DNA of 64,000 nt from positions 1 to 64,000 of the forward strand of contig NZ_FNFN01000003.1 of the NCBI RefSeq assembly GCF_900101045.1, in the 5' to 3' direction. A program made the position numbers and the translations under genes. This document shows positions 26,253-34,496 of the stretch, piece after piece (position 1 is the first letter of the stretch; each line of letters starts with the position of its first letter). The stretch is from Nocardioides sp. YR527. Lineage in GTDB: Bacteria; Actinomycetota; Actinomycetes; Propionibacteriales; Nocardioidaceae. The notes under the pieces are model-generated. The model made no database searches. It saw only the letters and a list, made by a program, of their open reading frames with translations, and was not told the DNA's origin.

Positions 26253-26310
26253 TTGCGAGATCCGGTCGATATCCCCCGGTATGACGAGATCTCTCGCAGG
26301 TGCCGCCTGC
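26253..26310. repeat. Palindromic element sharing a core with 8012-8170
   Basis: TGCGAGATC (26254-26262) pairs with the GATCTCTCGCA block ending at 26298 (a 2-base bulge). Between them lies ATCCCCCGGTATGAC and after them GGTGCCGCC. The same core order (ACCCCGGTATGAC then GGTGCCGCC) sits in the centre of the palindrome at 8012-8170. Both copies occupy gaps between convergent genes. The remaining gap to 26464 shows nothing I can assign. Confidence 0.5.
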
Positions 26311-26464
26311 GCGAGCGTGAATCCCCCGATCCGCTCGTGCGACGACACTCAGTCCGTGGTGGTGCGGCCCCCCGACCGTGCCCTGGCCCTCCCCCTCAGT
26401 AGGCCCAGGGCGTCCACCCACAGCATCAGGCTGTGTACGACGGACCGAAGATGTAGGCGCATGG

Positions 26465-26680
26465 TCAGCGGAAGGCGCCGAGCGCGACGATACCGACGGC
26501 TGCCACGGCGGCGACGCCGAACATCGTGGTGCCGACGGCCGGCGGCATGCCGCCGCGGTGCTTGTGCTCCGACGGGTCGGGCTTGCGGAGGCTGCGGACG
26601 GCGTCGAGGACGTTGTTGCGGATCGACTCGACGGCGGTCAGGTCACTGCGGTGACGTGCGGTGATCGTGGTGGTAGCCAT
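26465..26680 (-). CDS. Small hypothetical protein with C-terminal membrane helix
   Basis: 71 aa from ATG 26680, preceded by AAGAGGAAACACC. Polar N-terminal half (about 1-45, with a KPDPSEHKHRGG stretch) and a hydrophobic C-terminal segment AAVAAVGIVALGAF predicted to be a single TM helix. I do not recognise it. Start context is convincing and the gene lies alone between two convergent/divergent neighbours. Confidence 0.6.
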   Translation of the reverse strand: MATTTITARHRSDLTAVESIRNNVLDAVRSLRKPDPSEHKHRGGMPPAVGTTMFGVAAVAAVGIVALGAFR

Positions 26681-26845
26681 GGTGTTTCCTCTTCTCGGCG
26701 GTCGGCGCTGGCCGTCCGTTGTCCGGCGGCCTTCACGTGAGAGAAACGGGGTCGCGACCAGGTCATGACGCAGCTTTTCGCCACTTTGAAGTTACAGAAC
26801 ATCCACATCTGAGAAACTTCATGCCGAGCCCGTACGCTGCGCGTC

Positions 26846-27982
26846 ATGACCACGACGCTGGTGGAGATCACGCGGGAGTGGGGCCGGATCGGAGTCATCG
26901 GGTTCGGCGGACCGCCCGCCCACATCCGCCTGCTGCGCGAGACCGTCGTCGAGCGCCGCGGCTGGGTCGAGCCGGAGGAGTTCGAGGACGCGATCGCGAC
27001 CTGCAACCTGCTCCCGGGCCCCTCCTCGACCCAGCTGGCGATCTTCACCGCCTGGCGGGTCCGAGGAGCCCTCGGTGCGCTGGTCGGCGGGCTTGCGTTC
27101 ATCCTGCCGGGTCTGGTGCTGATCCTCGCCCTGGCGGCGCTGTTCCTGGGCGACCCGCCCGCGTGGGTGCTCGGTGCGGGCGCCGGTGCCGGTGCGGCGG
27201 TCGCCGCGGTCGCGGTCCAGGCGGGCTGGGCGCTGGTGCCGTCCTCCTATGAGCGGACCGCGTCGCGCCCGCGATGGATCCTCTACGCCGTCGTCGGCAC
27301 CGTCGCCGCCGCGACGACCGGAGCCTGGGTGGTCCTCGTGCTCGTGGGCGCCGGGCTCGTCGAGGTGGCGATGCGGAGGCCGTGGCGTACGAACTCCTTC
27401 CAGTCGGTCCTCACCGTGCCGGTCCTGGCCCAAGGAGCGCTCACCGCCGCGGTGGCGGCGCCGCTGGCGTGGACGGCCTTCAAGGTCGGCGCGCTGTCGT
27501 ACGGCGGCGGGTTCGTGATCATCCCGCTGATGCAGTCGGATGCGGTCGACCGCTACGGCTGGATGAGCGACGCCGAGTTCCTCAACGCGGTCGCGCTCGG
27601 GCAGATCACCCCGGGCCCGGTCGTCCACACCGTCGCGGTCGTCGGCTTCGCGGCCGCCGGACTCCTCGGCGCGCTGGGTGCTGCCGTGATCGCGTTCGGG
27701 CCGTCGTTCGTGATGATCATCGCGGGCGGACGGCACTTCGAGGCGCTGCGCTCCTCGCCGCTCGCCCGTGCCTTCCTCGACGGCGCCGGACCGGCTGCGA
27801 TCGGTGCCATCCTCGGGTCCGCGGTGCCGCTGGCACTGGCGACGAGCGAATGGTGGCAGTGGGTGGTGCTGGCTGCCGCCGGCGTACTCCTGCTGCTGCT
27901 CAGGCGCGGCGTGGTCCTCACCCTGCTGCTCGCTGCAGGGGTCGGTGTCGTCGTGGCTCTTGCCGGTGGGCCGCTGCCGTGA
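26846..27982 (+). CDS. chrA: Chromate transporter (ChrA/CHR family)
   Basis: 378 aa, two homologous halves. Each half carries the CHR motif: IGFGGPPAHIRLLRE (about 16-30) with EEFEDAIATCNLLPGPSSTQLAI, and KVGALSYGGGFVIIPLM with NAVALGQITPGPVVHTVAVVGF (about 245-280). Long-chain CHR proteins export chromate or related oxyanions. The chromate-resistance role is known for the family only. ATG 26846 has TACGCT just upstream and no Shine-Dalgarno, consistent with leaderless translation. It ends at a pair of 20-24-bp palindromes. Confidence 0.9.
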   Translation: MTTTLVEITREWGRIGVIGFGGPPAHIRLLRETVVERRGWVEPEEFEDAIATCNLLPGPSSTQLAIFTAWRVRGALGALVGGLAFILPGLVLILALAALFLGDPPAWVLGAGAGAGAAVAAVAVQAGWALVPSSYERTASRPRWILYAVVGTVAAATTGAWVVLVLVGAGLVEVAMRRPWRTNSFQSVLTVPVLAQGALTAAVAAPLAWTAFKVGALSYGGGFVIIPLMQSDAVDRYGWMSDAEFLNAVALGQITPGPVVHTVAVVGFAAAGLLGALGAAVIAFGPSFVMIIAGGRHFEALRSSPLARAFLDGAGPAAIGAILGSAVPLALATSEWWQWVVLAAAGVLLLLLRRGVVLTLLLAAGVGVVVALAGGPLP

Positions 27983-27984
27983 AT

Positions 27985-28004
27985 GTTCACCGAGGTAACT
28001 CGGT
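27985..28004. repeat. GTTCACCGAGGT palindrome, imperfect copy
   Basis: GTTCACCGAGGTAACTCGGT directly after the chromate transporter stop. It matches the first 20 bases of the perfect palindrome at 28047-28070 at all but one position. Both lie in the 102-bp gap between convergent genes. Confidence 0.6.
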
Positions 28005-28046
28005 CAGCGGTCACTCACCTCGTGGAGCTCCGCGAAGGGAGTTGGC

Positions 28047-28070
28047 GTTCACCGAGGTACCTCGGTGAAC
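28047..28070. repeat. Perfect 24-bp palindrome
   Basis: A perfect 24-bp inverted repeat, GTTCACCGAGGT followed by its complement, with no loop bases. It lies 14 bases from the stop of the proteasome-activator gene. It might be a protein-binding site or act as a bidirectional terminator; without a loop, a protein target is the simpler reading. Confidence 0.65.
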
Positions 28071-28084
28071 ATCCCGCCGCACGA

Positions 28085-28675
28085 CTAGAGGTAGAGCCCG
28101 CCGGACGTGTCGCCGTGGTCGTGCTGGCCGCCCTGCTGGGGTCCGCCCTGGCCGGGGGCCGGCTGGCCCTCGGGGGAGAGGCTCACGCCCGGCGGCAGGC
28201 CCTTGCGGATCTGCTCGAACTGGGCGCGCGCGGCGACCTGCTGGGCGTAGATGGCGGTCTGGATGCCGTGGAAGAGACCTTCGAGCCAGCCGACCAGCTG
28301 AGCCTGCGCGATCCGCAGCTCACCCTCCGACGGGGTCTGCTGCTCGGCGAACGGCAGCGAGAGCCGCTCCAGCTCCTCGACCAGCTCGGGTGCGAGCCCG
28401 GACTCGAGCTCCTTTATCGAGGCCTGGTGGATCTCGCGGAGCCGGTTGCGGGAGGCCTCGTCGAGCGGTGCGGCCTTCACCTCCTCGAGCAGCTGTCGGA
28501 TCATCGAACCGATCCGCATCACCTTCGCGGGCTGCTCCACGAGGTCGGTCACATCGCGCTCTTCGTCCTCGTTCGCCTCCGGCGCGGTGGCGTCCTTGAG
28601 TACGTCGGCGGGCACCGCGATCGGCTGCCCGTCGGGTCCGATGACCACGACTTCCCCGGTCTGCTCCTGCGTCAT
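28085..28675 (-). CDS. bpa: Bacterial proteasome activator (Bpa)
   Basis: 196 aa. A helical central region (about 45-150; TDLVEQPAKVMRIGSMIRQLLEEVKAAPLDEASRNRLREIH) matches the actinobacterial Bpa family, which forms a ring and opens the 20S proteasome gate independently of ATP. The N-terminus begins MTQEQTGEVVVIGPDGQPI, as in family members. The flexible C-terminus ends GLYL; the mycobacterial protein ends GQYL, the residues that dock into the proteasome. The Gln to Leu change keeps the Tyr-Leu end. This gene implies proteasome genes elsewhere in the genome. Confidence 0.9.
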   Translation of the reverse strand: MTQEQTGEVVVIGPDGQPIAVPADVLKDATAPEANEDEERDVTDLVEQPAKVMRIGSMIRQLLEEVKAAPLDEASRNRLREIHQASIKELESGLAPELVEELERLSLPFAEQQTPSEGELRIAQAQLVGWLEGLFHGIQTAIYAQQVAARAQFEQIRKGLPPGVSLSPEGQPAPGQGGPQQGGQHDHGDTSGGLYL

Positions 28676-28685
28676 GCGCTCAACC

Positions 28686-29657
28686 CTACCTAGTGGTCAG
28701 CAGGATCTTGCCGGTGTGCGTGCCGGACTCCATGAGCCGGTGTGCCTCGGCGGCCTCCGCCAGCGGAAGTACGTCCTGCACGACCGCCTTCACCTCGCCG
28801 GCCTCGACCATCGGCCAGATGCGCTCGACGACCTCGGCGCAGATCGTCGCCTTCTGCTCGACCGGGCGGCCGCGGAGGTTGGTGGCGATCACCGCGGCCC
28901 GCTTGCGGAGCAGGGCGTTGATGTCGAGCTCGGCCTTGGTGCCGCCCTGCATGCCGATGATGACCAGACGACCCTCGGGGTTGAGGGCTTCGATGTTGCG
29001 GGCGAGGTATTTCGCGCCCATGTTGTCCAGGATGACGTCGGCGCCGCCGTAGACCTTGGCGACCTCGACGAAGTCCTGGTCCTTGTAGTTGATGACCGCC
29101 TCGGCGCCGAGCGACTTGGCGAGCTCGGCCTTCTCGGCGGAGCCGACCGTGGTGATCACCCGGGCGCCGATCTGGCTGGCGAGCTGGATCGCCATCGTGC
29201 CGATCCCGCCGGCGCCGCCGTGGACCAGGAACGTCTCGTCGGGAGTCAGCCCGCCGACCATGAACACGTTGGACCACACGGTGGTGGTGACCTCGGGGAG
29301 TGCGGCGGCGGTGACCAGGTCGACGCCCTCCGGCACCGGCATCACCTGTCCGGCCGGGACGGCGACCTTCGTCGCGTAGCCGCCGCCCGCCAGGAGCGCG
29401 CACACCTCGTGGCCCACCTCCCACTCGTCGACGCCCTCGCCGACCGCCGAGATCACCCCGCTGCACTCCATCCCGATGATGTCGCTGGCGCCCTTCGGGG
29501 GCGGGTAGAAGCCCTGCCGCTGCAGCAGGTCGGCCCGGTTGAGGCCCGCTGCGGCGACGTCGATCACGACCTCACCAGCTGCCGGCTCCGGGTCGGGTCG
29601 GTCGGTGACGGTGAGGACCTCAGGCCCTCCGGGCTGCTCTGCAACGACGGCTCGCAT
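28686..29657 (-). CDS. NAD(P)H quinone oxidoreductase, zinc-independent MDR family
   Basis: 323 aa from ATG 29657. MDR fold: GroES-like N-terminal domain (AAGLNRADLLQRQGFYPPPKGASDIIGMECSGVI) and a Rossmann domain with HGGAGGIGTMAIQLASQIGARVITTVGS (about 140-170). No zinc ligands are seen in the usual structural-zinc loop, which fits the QOR/PIG3 subgroup. It reduces quinones or enones with NADPH. It ends 10 bases from the proteasome-activator start and may be its operon partner. Upstream extension of the frame runs through the next gene and is not used. Confidence 0.9.
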   Translation of the reverse strand: MRAVVAEQPGGPEVLTVTDRPDPEPAAGEVVIDVAAAGLNRADLLQRQGFYPPPKGASDIIGMECSGVISAVGEGVDEWEVGHEVCALLAGGGYATKVAVPAGQVMPVPEGVDLVTAAALPEVTTTVWSNVFMVGGLTPDETFLVHGGAGGIGTMAIQLASQIGARVITTVGSAEKAELAKSLGAEAVINYKDQDFVEVAKVYGGADVILDNMGAKYLARNIEALNPEGRLVIIGMQGGTKAELDINALLRKRAAVIATNLRGRPVEQKATICAEVVERIWPMVEAGEVKAVVQDVLPLAEAAEAHRLMESGTHTGKILLTTR

Positions 29658-29812
29658 GCCACCACAGTAGGTCCGCTGAGGTCGGCTGCTGGGGCCGGGC
29701 GACGTGTAACACGTCGTTCGTAGGACTACTCGCCCCATCAGAACGACCGGATAGTCGGTGTAACAGCGTGTTACACGCTCGTGAGCGTCGCCCAGCGGAC
29801 CCAGCCGGTCAG

Positions 29813-30382
29813 CTAGATCGACTTCAGATCGGTCCAGGTGTCGATGTCGCGATGCTCGTCGCCCTCGGACGGGACCTCGACGAGGTCGAGGTCGGCCAGG
29901 AGCTTGCGCAACGGCATCCCGTGCTGCCCCTCGTGGTCGGGACGGACCTCGGCGAGCCGTGCGGTGGAGAGGACCAGGGCCAGTTGGCGGCGCTCGTCGG
30001 GCCCGACGAGCACGGCGCCGTCGCGACCGAACGCCGCCTCCCGGAGCCGCGACAGGGTCCGCGGACGCAGGAAAGGCATGTCCACGGCGACCACACCGAC
30101 GTACGCCCGCGAGGTCAGCAGTGCGTCCAGGCCGGTCAGCAGGGCCGCGACCGGGCCGCCGAAGCGGGGGTCCTCGCGGACGAAGGTCACCGGACGCTCG
30201 GTGTGCACCGGGTCGCCGACCACGACGACCTCCATCGCGTCGACCACGGCGTCCAACGTCCAGGCCAGCATCGTGCGGCCGCCGAGCTCGATGCCGGACT
30301 TGTCGATCCCGTCGAGGCGGGAGCTGCGTCCTCCGGCGAGCAGCACGGCCGCGTACGGCTCCCATTCGTCCCAAGCAGTCAC
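29813..30382 (-). CDS. MobA-like nucleotidyltransferase
   Basis: 189 aa from GTG 30382. The N-terminus PYAAVLLAGGRSSRLDGIDKSGIELGGRTML is the GT-A nucleotide-binding motif LAGGxSxRxGxDK of MobA-type molybdenum cofactor guanylyltransferases. Further motifs are VREDPRFGGPVAALLTGLDAL and GVVAVDMPFL (the DxPF metal site). It probably transfers a nucleotide to molybdopterin or a related acceptor. No moa/mob genes are adjacent, so the assignment rests on the family. TAGAGT lies a few bases before the GTG, suggesting a leaderless transcript. Confidence 0.82.
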   Translation of the reverse strand: MTAWDEWEPYAAVLLAGGRSSRLDGIDKSGIELGGRTMLAWTLDAVVDAMEVVVVGDPVHTERPVTFVREDPRFGGPVAALLTGLDALLTSRAYVGVVAVDMPFLRPRTLSRLREAAFGRDGAVLVGPDERRQLALVLSTARLAEVRPDHEGQHGMPLRKLLADLDLVEVPSEGDEHRDIDTWTDLKSI

Positions 30383-30389
30383 ACAGCGG

Positions 30390-30402
30390 GACTCTAGTCT
30401 GG
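30390..30402. promoter_or_regulatory. Overlapping divergent -10 elements
   Basis: The stretch GACTCTAGTCTGG contains TAGTCT on the plus strand, six bases before GTG 30407, and TAGAGT on the minus strand, eight bases before GTG 30382. The two divergent starts are only 24 bases apart, so both genes look leaderless and share overlapping -10 boxes; the two promoters should exclude each other. Confidence 0.5.
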
Positions 30403-30406
30403 ACTC

Positions 30407-31183
30407 GTGACCACCTGGAACAGCCTCCGGATCAGTCTCGTGCAGCAGGCTTCCGGCCTCGAGCCGGACGCCAACCGAGCGCTCCTGGCGGAGCTGACGC
30501 CGGAGGGCAGCGATCTGGTCGTCTTCCCGGAGGTCTTCGCTCGCGACTTCGGCAAGCCGGGATCCGACCTGAGCTCCTTCGCCGAGAGCCAGGACGGGCC
30601 GTTCGGGACCGAGCTGTCCCGGGTGGCCCGGGAGCGTGCGGCCACGGTGGTGGCCGGGATGCTCGAGACGAGCGGCGACCCTGAGGGGAGGCCGTTCAAC
30701 ACACTGCTCGTGCGAGGCGGTGCGGAGGCGGCGTACCGGAAGATCCATCTCTACGACTCCTTCGGCTACAAGGAGTCGGACGCGCTGGTCGCCGGCTCGA
30801 TCGAGCCGGTGGTGGTCGACATCGACGGAGTGCCGACGGGACTGATGACCTGCTACGACCTGCGTTTCCCCGAGCTCGCGCGACGTCTGGTCGACCAGGG
30901 TGCCGAGCTGATCGTGCTGCCGGCCGCGTGGGTGGCCGGTCCGCGCAAGGTCGACCACTGGCGCACGCTCGTGCGAGCACGCGCGATCGAGAACACCGTC
31001 TTCATCGCGGCGGCTGCCCAGTCGGCCCCTCGCTACTGCGGTCACTCGATGGTCGTCGACCCCCTCGGGGACGTGCTGGCCGAGGCCGGGGACGGCGAGG
31101 AGATCGTCTCCGCGACGATCGATCGAGCCGTGCTCGAGGAGGCGCGTCGCACCAACCCCTCCCTGGTCAACCGCAGAATGTGA
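30407..31183 (+). CDS. Carbon-nitrogen (nitrilase superfamily) hydrolase
   Basis: 258 aa from GTG 30407. It carries the Glu-Lys-Cys triad of the superfamily: Glu in VVFPEVFARDF (about residue 43), Lys in YRKIHLYDSFG (about 108), and the nucleophile Cys in GLMTCYDLRFPELAR (about 147). The order and spacing are normal. Closest by motif to the amidase/Nit2-like branch. Natural substrate unknown. Divergent from the MobA-like gene. Confidence 0.92.
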   Translation: MTTWNSLRISLVQQASGLEPDANRALLAELTPEGSDLVVFPEVFARDFGKPGSDLSSFAESQDGPFGTELSRVARERAATVVAGMLETSGDPEGRPFNTLLVRGGAEAAYRKIHLYDSFGYKESDALVAGSIEPVVVDIDGVPTGLMTCYDLRFPELARRLVDQGAELIVLPAAWVAGPRKVDHWRTLVRARAIENTVFIAAAAQSAPRYCGHSMVVDPLGDVLAEAGDGEEIVSATIDRAVLEEARRTNPSLVNRRM

Positions 31184-31268
31184 CCCTCGTCAACAACTCC
31201 CCGTCACAGCGGTAAACGGATATCGATGACTCGTTAGGTTCACCCCTTCCCCGGTATCCTCGCCTGTT

Positions 31269-32984
31269 ATGGACCGAGCCCCCCGCCGTCGCGCTGACAA
31301 GAGCAAGCGTGGCCGTCGTGCAGCCGGTCGCAGTGAACCCACACCCGCTTACGTCGAGCCGACCTCGAGCGAGGCACTGGCCTACGACCAGTGGGCGGAG
31401 GACGACTGGTCGGGCTATCAGGACGCCGGCCAGACCTACGACGGACAGAGCAACAGCCAGGGCTGGAGCGAGAACGGCTGGGCCGAGGACGCGTGGTACG
31501 ACGAGCGTCAGCCGCCTCAGGAGCCTCCCGCCACGGGTGGTGGTCGCCGGATCGCCGGGCGTGCCGAGCCCGAGCAGTTCGACGAGCCGAACGGCTACAC
31601 GGGCAAGCGTGCCGCGCGTGCGGCGCCGGAGGAGTCCCCCTATGGCGGCTACCCGGCACCGGGGTTCCGGGCGGAGCCCGAGCCGGCGCTGAGCGGGCCG
31701 ACCGCGCCGCCGCCGAGTGCGTGGCAGGCGCCCGCCTACTCCACGCCGGCTCCCTATCTCGGGACGACCGGCCTGGCGCAGGCGCCGCAGACGCCGCCCC
31801 ACGTCCAGCAGCCCGCCTATCAGGCCGACCCCTACCAGTCCGGCCATCTCGAGCCGATCCATGATCCCGCGGGGCCCGGGCCCTACGACATCGAGCCGTC
31901 GGGTCGGCCCACCACCGCCGCCAAGGTGACCTCGTTCCTCGCGCAGCCGAGGGTTCCCGGAGCGGGCGCCGCCCGCGCCGGCCTCGGCATCATCGAGAGC
32001 CTGACCGCCGGCACCGTCCGGGCGATCTGGCTGGCCGCGCTCGTCGTCGGTGTGCTCGGTCTCGGGGTCAGTGCGTTCGATCTCGGCCCGGAGATCTTCG
32101 GCGGCCTCGGCGCCGTCGTGGTCGGCACCGCCTACACCTTCGCGCTGGCGCACCGCACCGGTGGCCGCCCGCTGATCTTCGGATCTCTGGCAGGGGTTGC
32201 CGGACTCGTCGTGGTGCTCGTGGACAACGAGGCGCTGCGGACGGGGGCGGCGGTTCTGGTCGCATCGGTGGCCGCGGTCCTCGCGGTGATGGCCACCGTC
32301 CCGTCTCGTCGCTTCCCGAAGACGATCCGGGAGACGTTCATCGCAGTCGGGATCGCCGCGCTCGGAAGCTTCGCCGCGCTCGGCTTCGAGCCGGTCGTGA
32401 TGGTCTCCCGATTCGAGTACGCGACGCTGGCCTGCTCGCTCGCGATCGCCTTCTTCGCGGTCTACCGCCTCGGCGCGGGCCTGCACGGCCTCGGCCGGCG
32501 CGGCGCGATCATCGTCGGCATCGGTGGCCTGATGCTCGCGCTCACCCTGATCTACGCCGAGATGCTGCGCCGCTACGGCAGCACCGGCCTCATGGACTCG
32601 GTCGACGACATGCAGCGCTGGTGCCGCATCCACATCGGTGGCTACCCGCACCCGATCCAGGCGCTCTTCGGGGTCCCGGCGCTCGTCTGGGGCACCCACA
32701 TGCGCTCCCGTCGACGCCAGGGCTGGTGGGTCTGCCTTTTCGGTGTCGCGCTCACAGCGCCTGTCGCGAGCACGTTCCTCAACCCCGATGTCGGGCTCGC
32801 CGAAGCGGCTCTCTCGGTCGTCTACAGCATACTCATCGGTCTGGTGATCGCGTTCATCATCATCCGCATCGACCTCGCGCTCACCGGTTCGCCTGCGGCC
32901 GGCAGCGGTCGCAGGGCGGCGCGTGAGGCCGATGAGGCCAGCGCCGTCCGCCCCGAGCCCGGCCGCACCCACGCGCTGCTCTGA
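31269..32984 (+). CDS. Hypothetical membrane protein with long disordered N-terminal region
   Basis: 571 aa; no recognised domain. Residues 1-220 are hydrophilic and low in complexity, rich in Trp, Tyr, Pro, Gln and Glu, beginning with a basic stretch (RAPRRRADKSKRGRRAAG). From about 245 to 545 there are roughly ten hydrophobic segments (for example IWLAALVVGVLGLGVSAF and GVALTAPVAST). The C-terminal 30 residues are polar. Proteins with this plan are common in actinobacteria, but I cannot give a function. Confidence 0.72.
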   Translation: MDRAPRRRADKSKRGRRAAGRSEPTPAYVEPTSSEALAYDQWAEDDWSGYQDAGQTYDGQSNSQGWSENGWAEDAWYDERQPPQEPPATGGGRRIAGRAEPEQFDEPNGYTGKRAARAAPEESPYGGYPAPGFRAEPEPALSGPTAPPPSAWQAPAYSTPAPYLGTTGLAQAPQTPPHVQQPAYQADPYQSGHLEPIHDPAGPGPYDIEPSGRPTTAAKVTSFLAQPRVPGAGAARAGLGIIESLTAGTVRAIWLAALVVGVLGLGVSAFDLGPEIFGGLGAVVVGTAYTFALAHRTGGRPLIFGSLAGVAGLVVVLVDNEALRTGAAVLVASVAAVLAVMATVPSRRFPKTIRETFIAVGIAALGSFAALGFEPVVMVSRFEYATLACSLAIAFFAVYRLGAGLHGLGRRGAIIVGIGGLMLALTLIYAEMLRRYGSTGLMDSVDDMQRWCRIHIGGYPHPIQALFGVPALVWGTHMRSRRRQGWWVCLFGVALTAPVASTFLNPDVGLAEAALSVVYSILIGLVIAFIIIRIDLALTGSPAAGSGRRAAREADEASAVRPEPGRTHALL

Positions 32985-33033
32985 GGCGCTGCCCGGCTGG
33001 GGCTACCTCGCGGTAACCCATAGGTTCTGGGGT

Positions 33034-33264
33034 ATGAACCGAAGAGTCCCCACCACGATCGCTGCCGAGATGGTCGCGAACGTCATGAGCGTCGGAGTGC
33101 AGCCCGGGGACAAGGTTGCCGTCGGAGACACCGTCATGCTTCTGGAGTCGATGAAGATGGAGATCCCGGTCCTCGCCGAGGCCCCGGGCACCGTGGTGGC
33201 GGTCAAGGTCGCCTCCGGAGACGTCGTCCAGGAGGGCGACGTCCTCGTCGAGTTGAGCGCCTGA
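33034..33264 (+). CDS. Biotin/lipoyl-binding carrier protein
   Basis: 76 aa from ATG 33034, with TAGGTT ending eight bases upstream and no Shine-Dalgarno. The biotinylation motif is VMLLESMKMEIPV, where the Lys of MKM is modified. The rest forms the flat beta barrel of a biotinyl domain. Stand-alone carriers of this size (about 70-76 aa) occur in actinobacteria beside acyl-CoA carboxylases; no carboxylase is adjacent here. A tRNA-Ser gene follows. Confidence 0.87.
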   Translation: MNRRVPTTIAAEMVANVMSVGVQPGDKVAVGDTVMLLESMKMEIPVLAEAPGTVVAVKVASGDVVQEGDVLVELSA

Positions 33265-33306
33265 GCCTCAGGCGCACTAGACTCGCTCCCGCGCCCACGG
33301 GCGCAT

Positions 33307-33394
33307 GGAGGGGTGCCGGAGTGGCCGATCGGAACCGCCTTGAAAGCGGTCGTAGGGAGACCTACCGCGGGTTCGAATCCCGCCCCCTCTGCCA
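33307..33394 (+). tRNA. tRNA-Ser (anticodon TGA)
   Basis: GGAGGGG acceptor pairs with CCCCTCT, followed by G and an encoded CCA. The anticodon arm has the loop CTTGAAA, giving TGA (UCA codons). A long variable arm (GTAGGGAGACCTAC) and a normal T loop (GTTCGAATC) mark a class II serine tRNA of 88 nt. Confidence 0.93.
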
Positions 33395-33429
33395 AATTTG
33401 GCGTCACGCTACGTGAGCGTCACGGGACG

Positions 33430-33756
33430 CTAGACCTCCTGCAGATGCCGATCCACGTCGATCATCAGCCGCCGCAGCTCGAGGAGCAGATCCTCGAGGT
33501 CGGTGCGGTCGAGCACGTCGTCGGCGAGGACGGCGAGCCTGCTCAGCAGCGTGCCGCGGTCCCGGAGCGCGCCGACATCGCTGAGGGCATGCCACTCCTG
33601 ACCGGTGTCGAGGACCAGCAACGCATCACGTACGCCCGCGAGGCGCTGGCGCACCGACCAGCGCCATAGGCCGACGTTGGCCCCCGGACGGGGAGCGGCG
33701 ATTGCGGTATCCAGGGCCCGAAGAGCATCCGACATATTGGGAAGCACACCTGTCAT
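33430..33756 (-). CDS. Hypothetical protein
   Basis: 108 aa (ATG 33756), or 101 aa if it begins MSDALRALD at 33735. Mostly helical with regular Leu/Val and charged residues (RDALLVLDTGQEWHALSDVGALRDRGTLLSRLAVLADDVLDRTDLEDLL), suggesting a helical bundle. No family recognised. It is encoded between tRNA-Ser and a divergent membrane protein gene. Confidence 0.6.
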   Translation of the reverse strand: MTGVLPNMSDALRALDTAIAAPRPGANVGLWRWSVRQRLAGVRDALLVLDTGQEWHALSDVGALRDRGTLLSRLAVLADDVLDRTDLEDLLLELRRLMIDVDRHLQEV

Positions 33757-33795
33757 GACCAGATTGTGACCTAGGTCACGTAAAGGAGCAAGCCG

Positions 33796-34320
33796 ATGCG
33801 GCTCTCGGCTCCCGTGTCGGCCACAATGGAGAGCGTGTCATCTGCTGAGCTCACCTACTACCGCCTGGCCCCCTCCGTGCAGGCCCGCCTCCTTGGTGCC
33901 GCCGTGGTCGGCCTGGCGCTCCTCGTCTTCGCCGGCACGGCCGTCGTGATCGCGGCCCGGATCGACTTCGCGTGGCTCTTGATCCCGCTCGGCGTCGGCG
34001 TCGCCGCGGTGATCGGGTTCGGCTGGTGGCTTCGCAACAAGGCGTACGTCCTGCGCGCCAGCGCCCAGGGCTACCGGGTCGCGTTCGTGCGGGGTGCCGG
34101 CGTCCGCGAGGCCCGCTGGGTCGACATCCAGGAGGCGGTGACCACCATGCCCGCCGGCACCCCGTGCCTGGAGCTGCGGCTCAAGAAGGGTGGCGCCACC
34201 ACGATCCCGGTGACCATCCTCAGCATCGACCGAGAGCAGTTCGTACGTGATCTCCAGGTCTATCTGAAGGCCACCATCAAGCCTCTCGGCACCACCTCGG
34301 GATCGTCCGACGCCCCCTGA
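33796..34320 (+). CDS. Small membrane protein with PH-like domain
   Basis: 174 aa from ATG 33796, chosen because AAAGGAG (33782-33788) is well spaced. Two adjacent TM helices (about 38-60 and 65-82, LLGAAVVGLALLVFAGTAVVIA and WLLIPLGVGVAAVIGFGWWL) are followed by a basic loop and a beta-rich domain (about 90-160; YVLRASAQGYRVAFVRGAGVREARWVDIQEAVTTM). The layout fits the bacterial PH-domain (DUF304-like) membrane proteins, function unknown. Confidence 0.75.
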   Translation: MRLSAPVSATMESVSSAELTYYRLAPSVQARLLGAAVVGLALLVFAGTAVVIAARIDFAWLLIPLGVGVAAVIGFGWWLRNKAYVLRASAQGYRVAFVRGAGVREARWVDIQEAVTTMPAGTPCLELRLKKGGATTIPVTILSIDREQFVRDLQVYLKATIKPLGTTSGSSDAP

Positions 34321-34363
34321 TTGGTCCCACGAGTGCAGGTCTTGTAGCCTGTTCGAGCGGTAT

Positions 34364-34457
34364 GGAGGCGTCGCCTAGTCCGGTCTATGGCGCTCGACTG
34401 CTAATCGAGTTTGGGGCTTAAACCCCATCGAGGGTTCAAATCCCTCCGCCTCCGCCA
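34364..34457 (+). tRNA. tRNA-Ser (anticodon GCT)
   Basis: GGAGGCG acceptor pairs with CGCCTCC, then G and encoded CCA. The anticodon loop CTGCTAA gives GCT (AGC/AGU codons). It has a long variable arm and a GGTTCAAATCC T arm. 94 nt. Confidence 0.93.
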
Positions 34458-34467
34458 GTTTCACTGT

Positions 34468-34496
34468 GTTTGGCCCCCTTCATGAGGGGGCCAAAC
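34468..34496 (+). terminator. Terminator after tRNA-Ser(GCT)
   Basis: GTTTGGCCCCC (34468-34478) pairs perfectly with GGGGGCCAAAC (34486-34496) around a 7-base loop, 10 bases after the tRNA. Confidence 0.85.
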
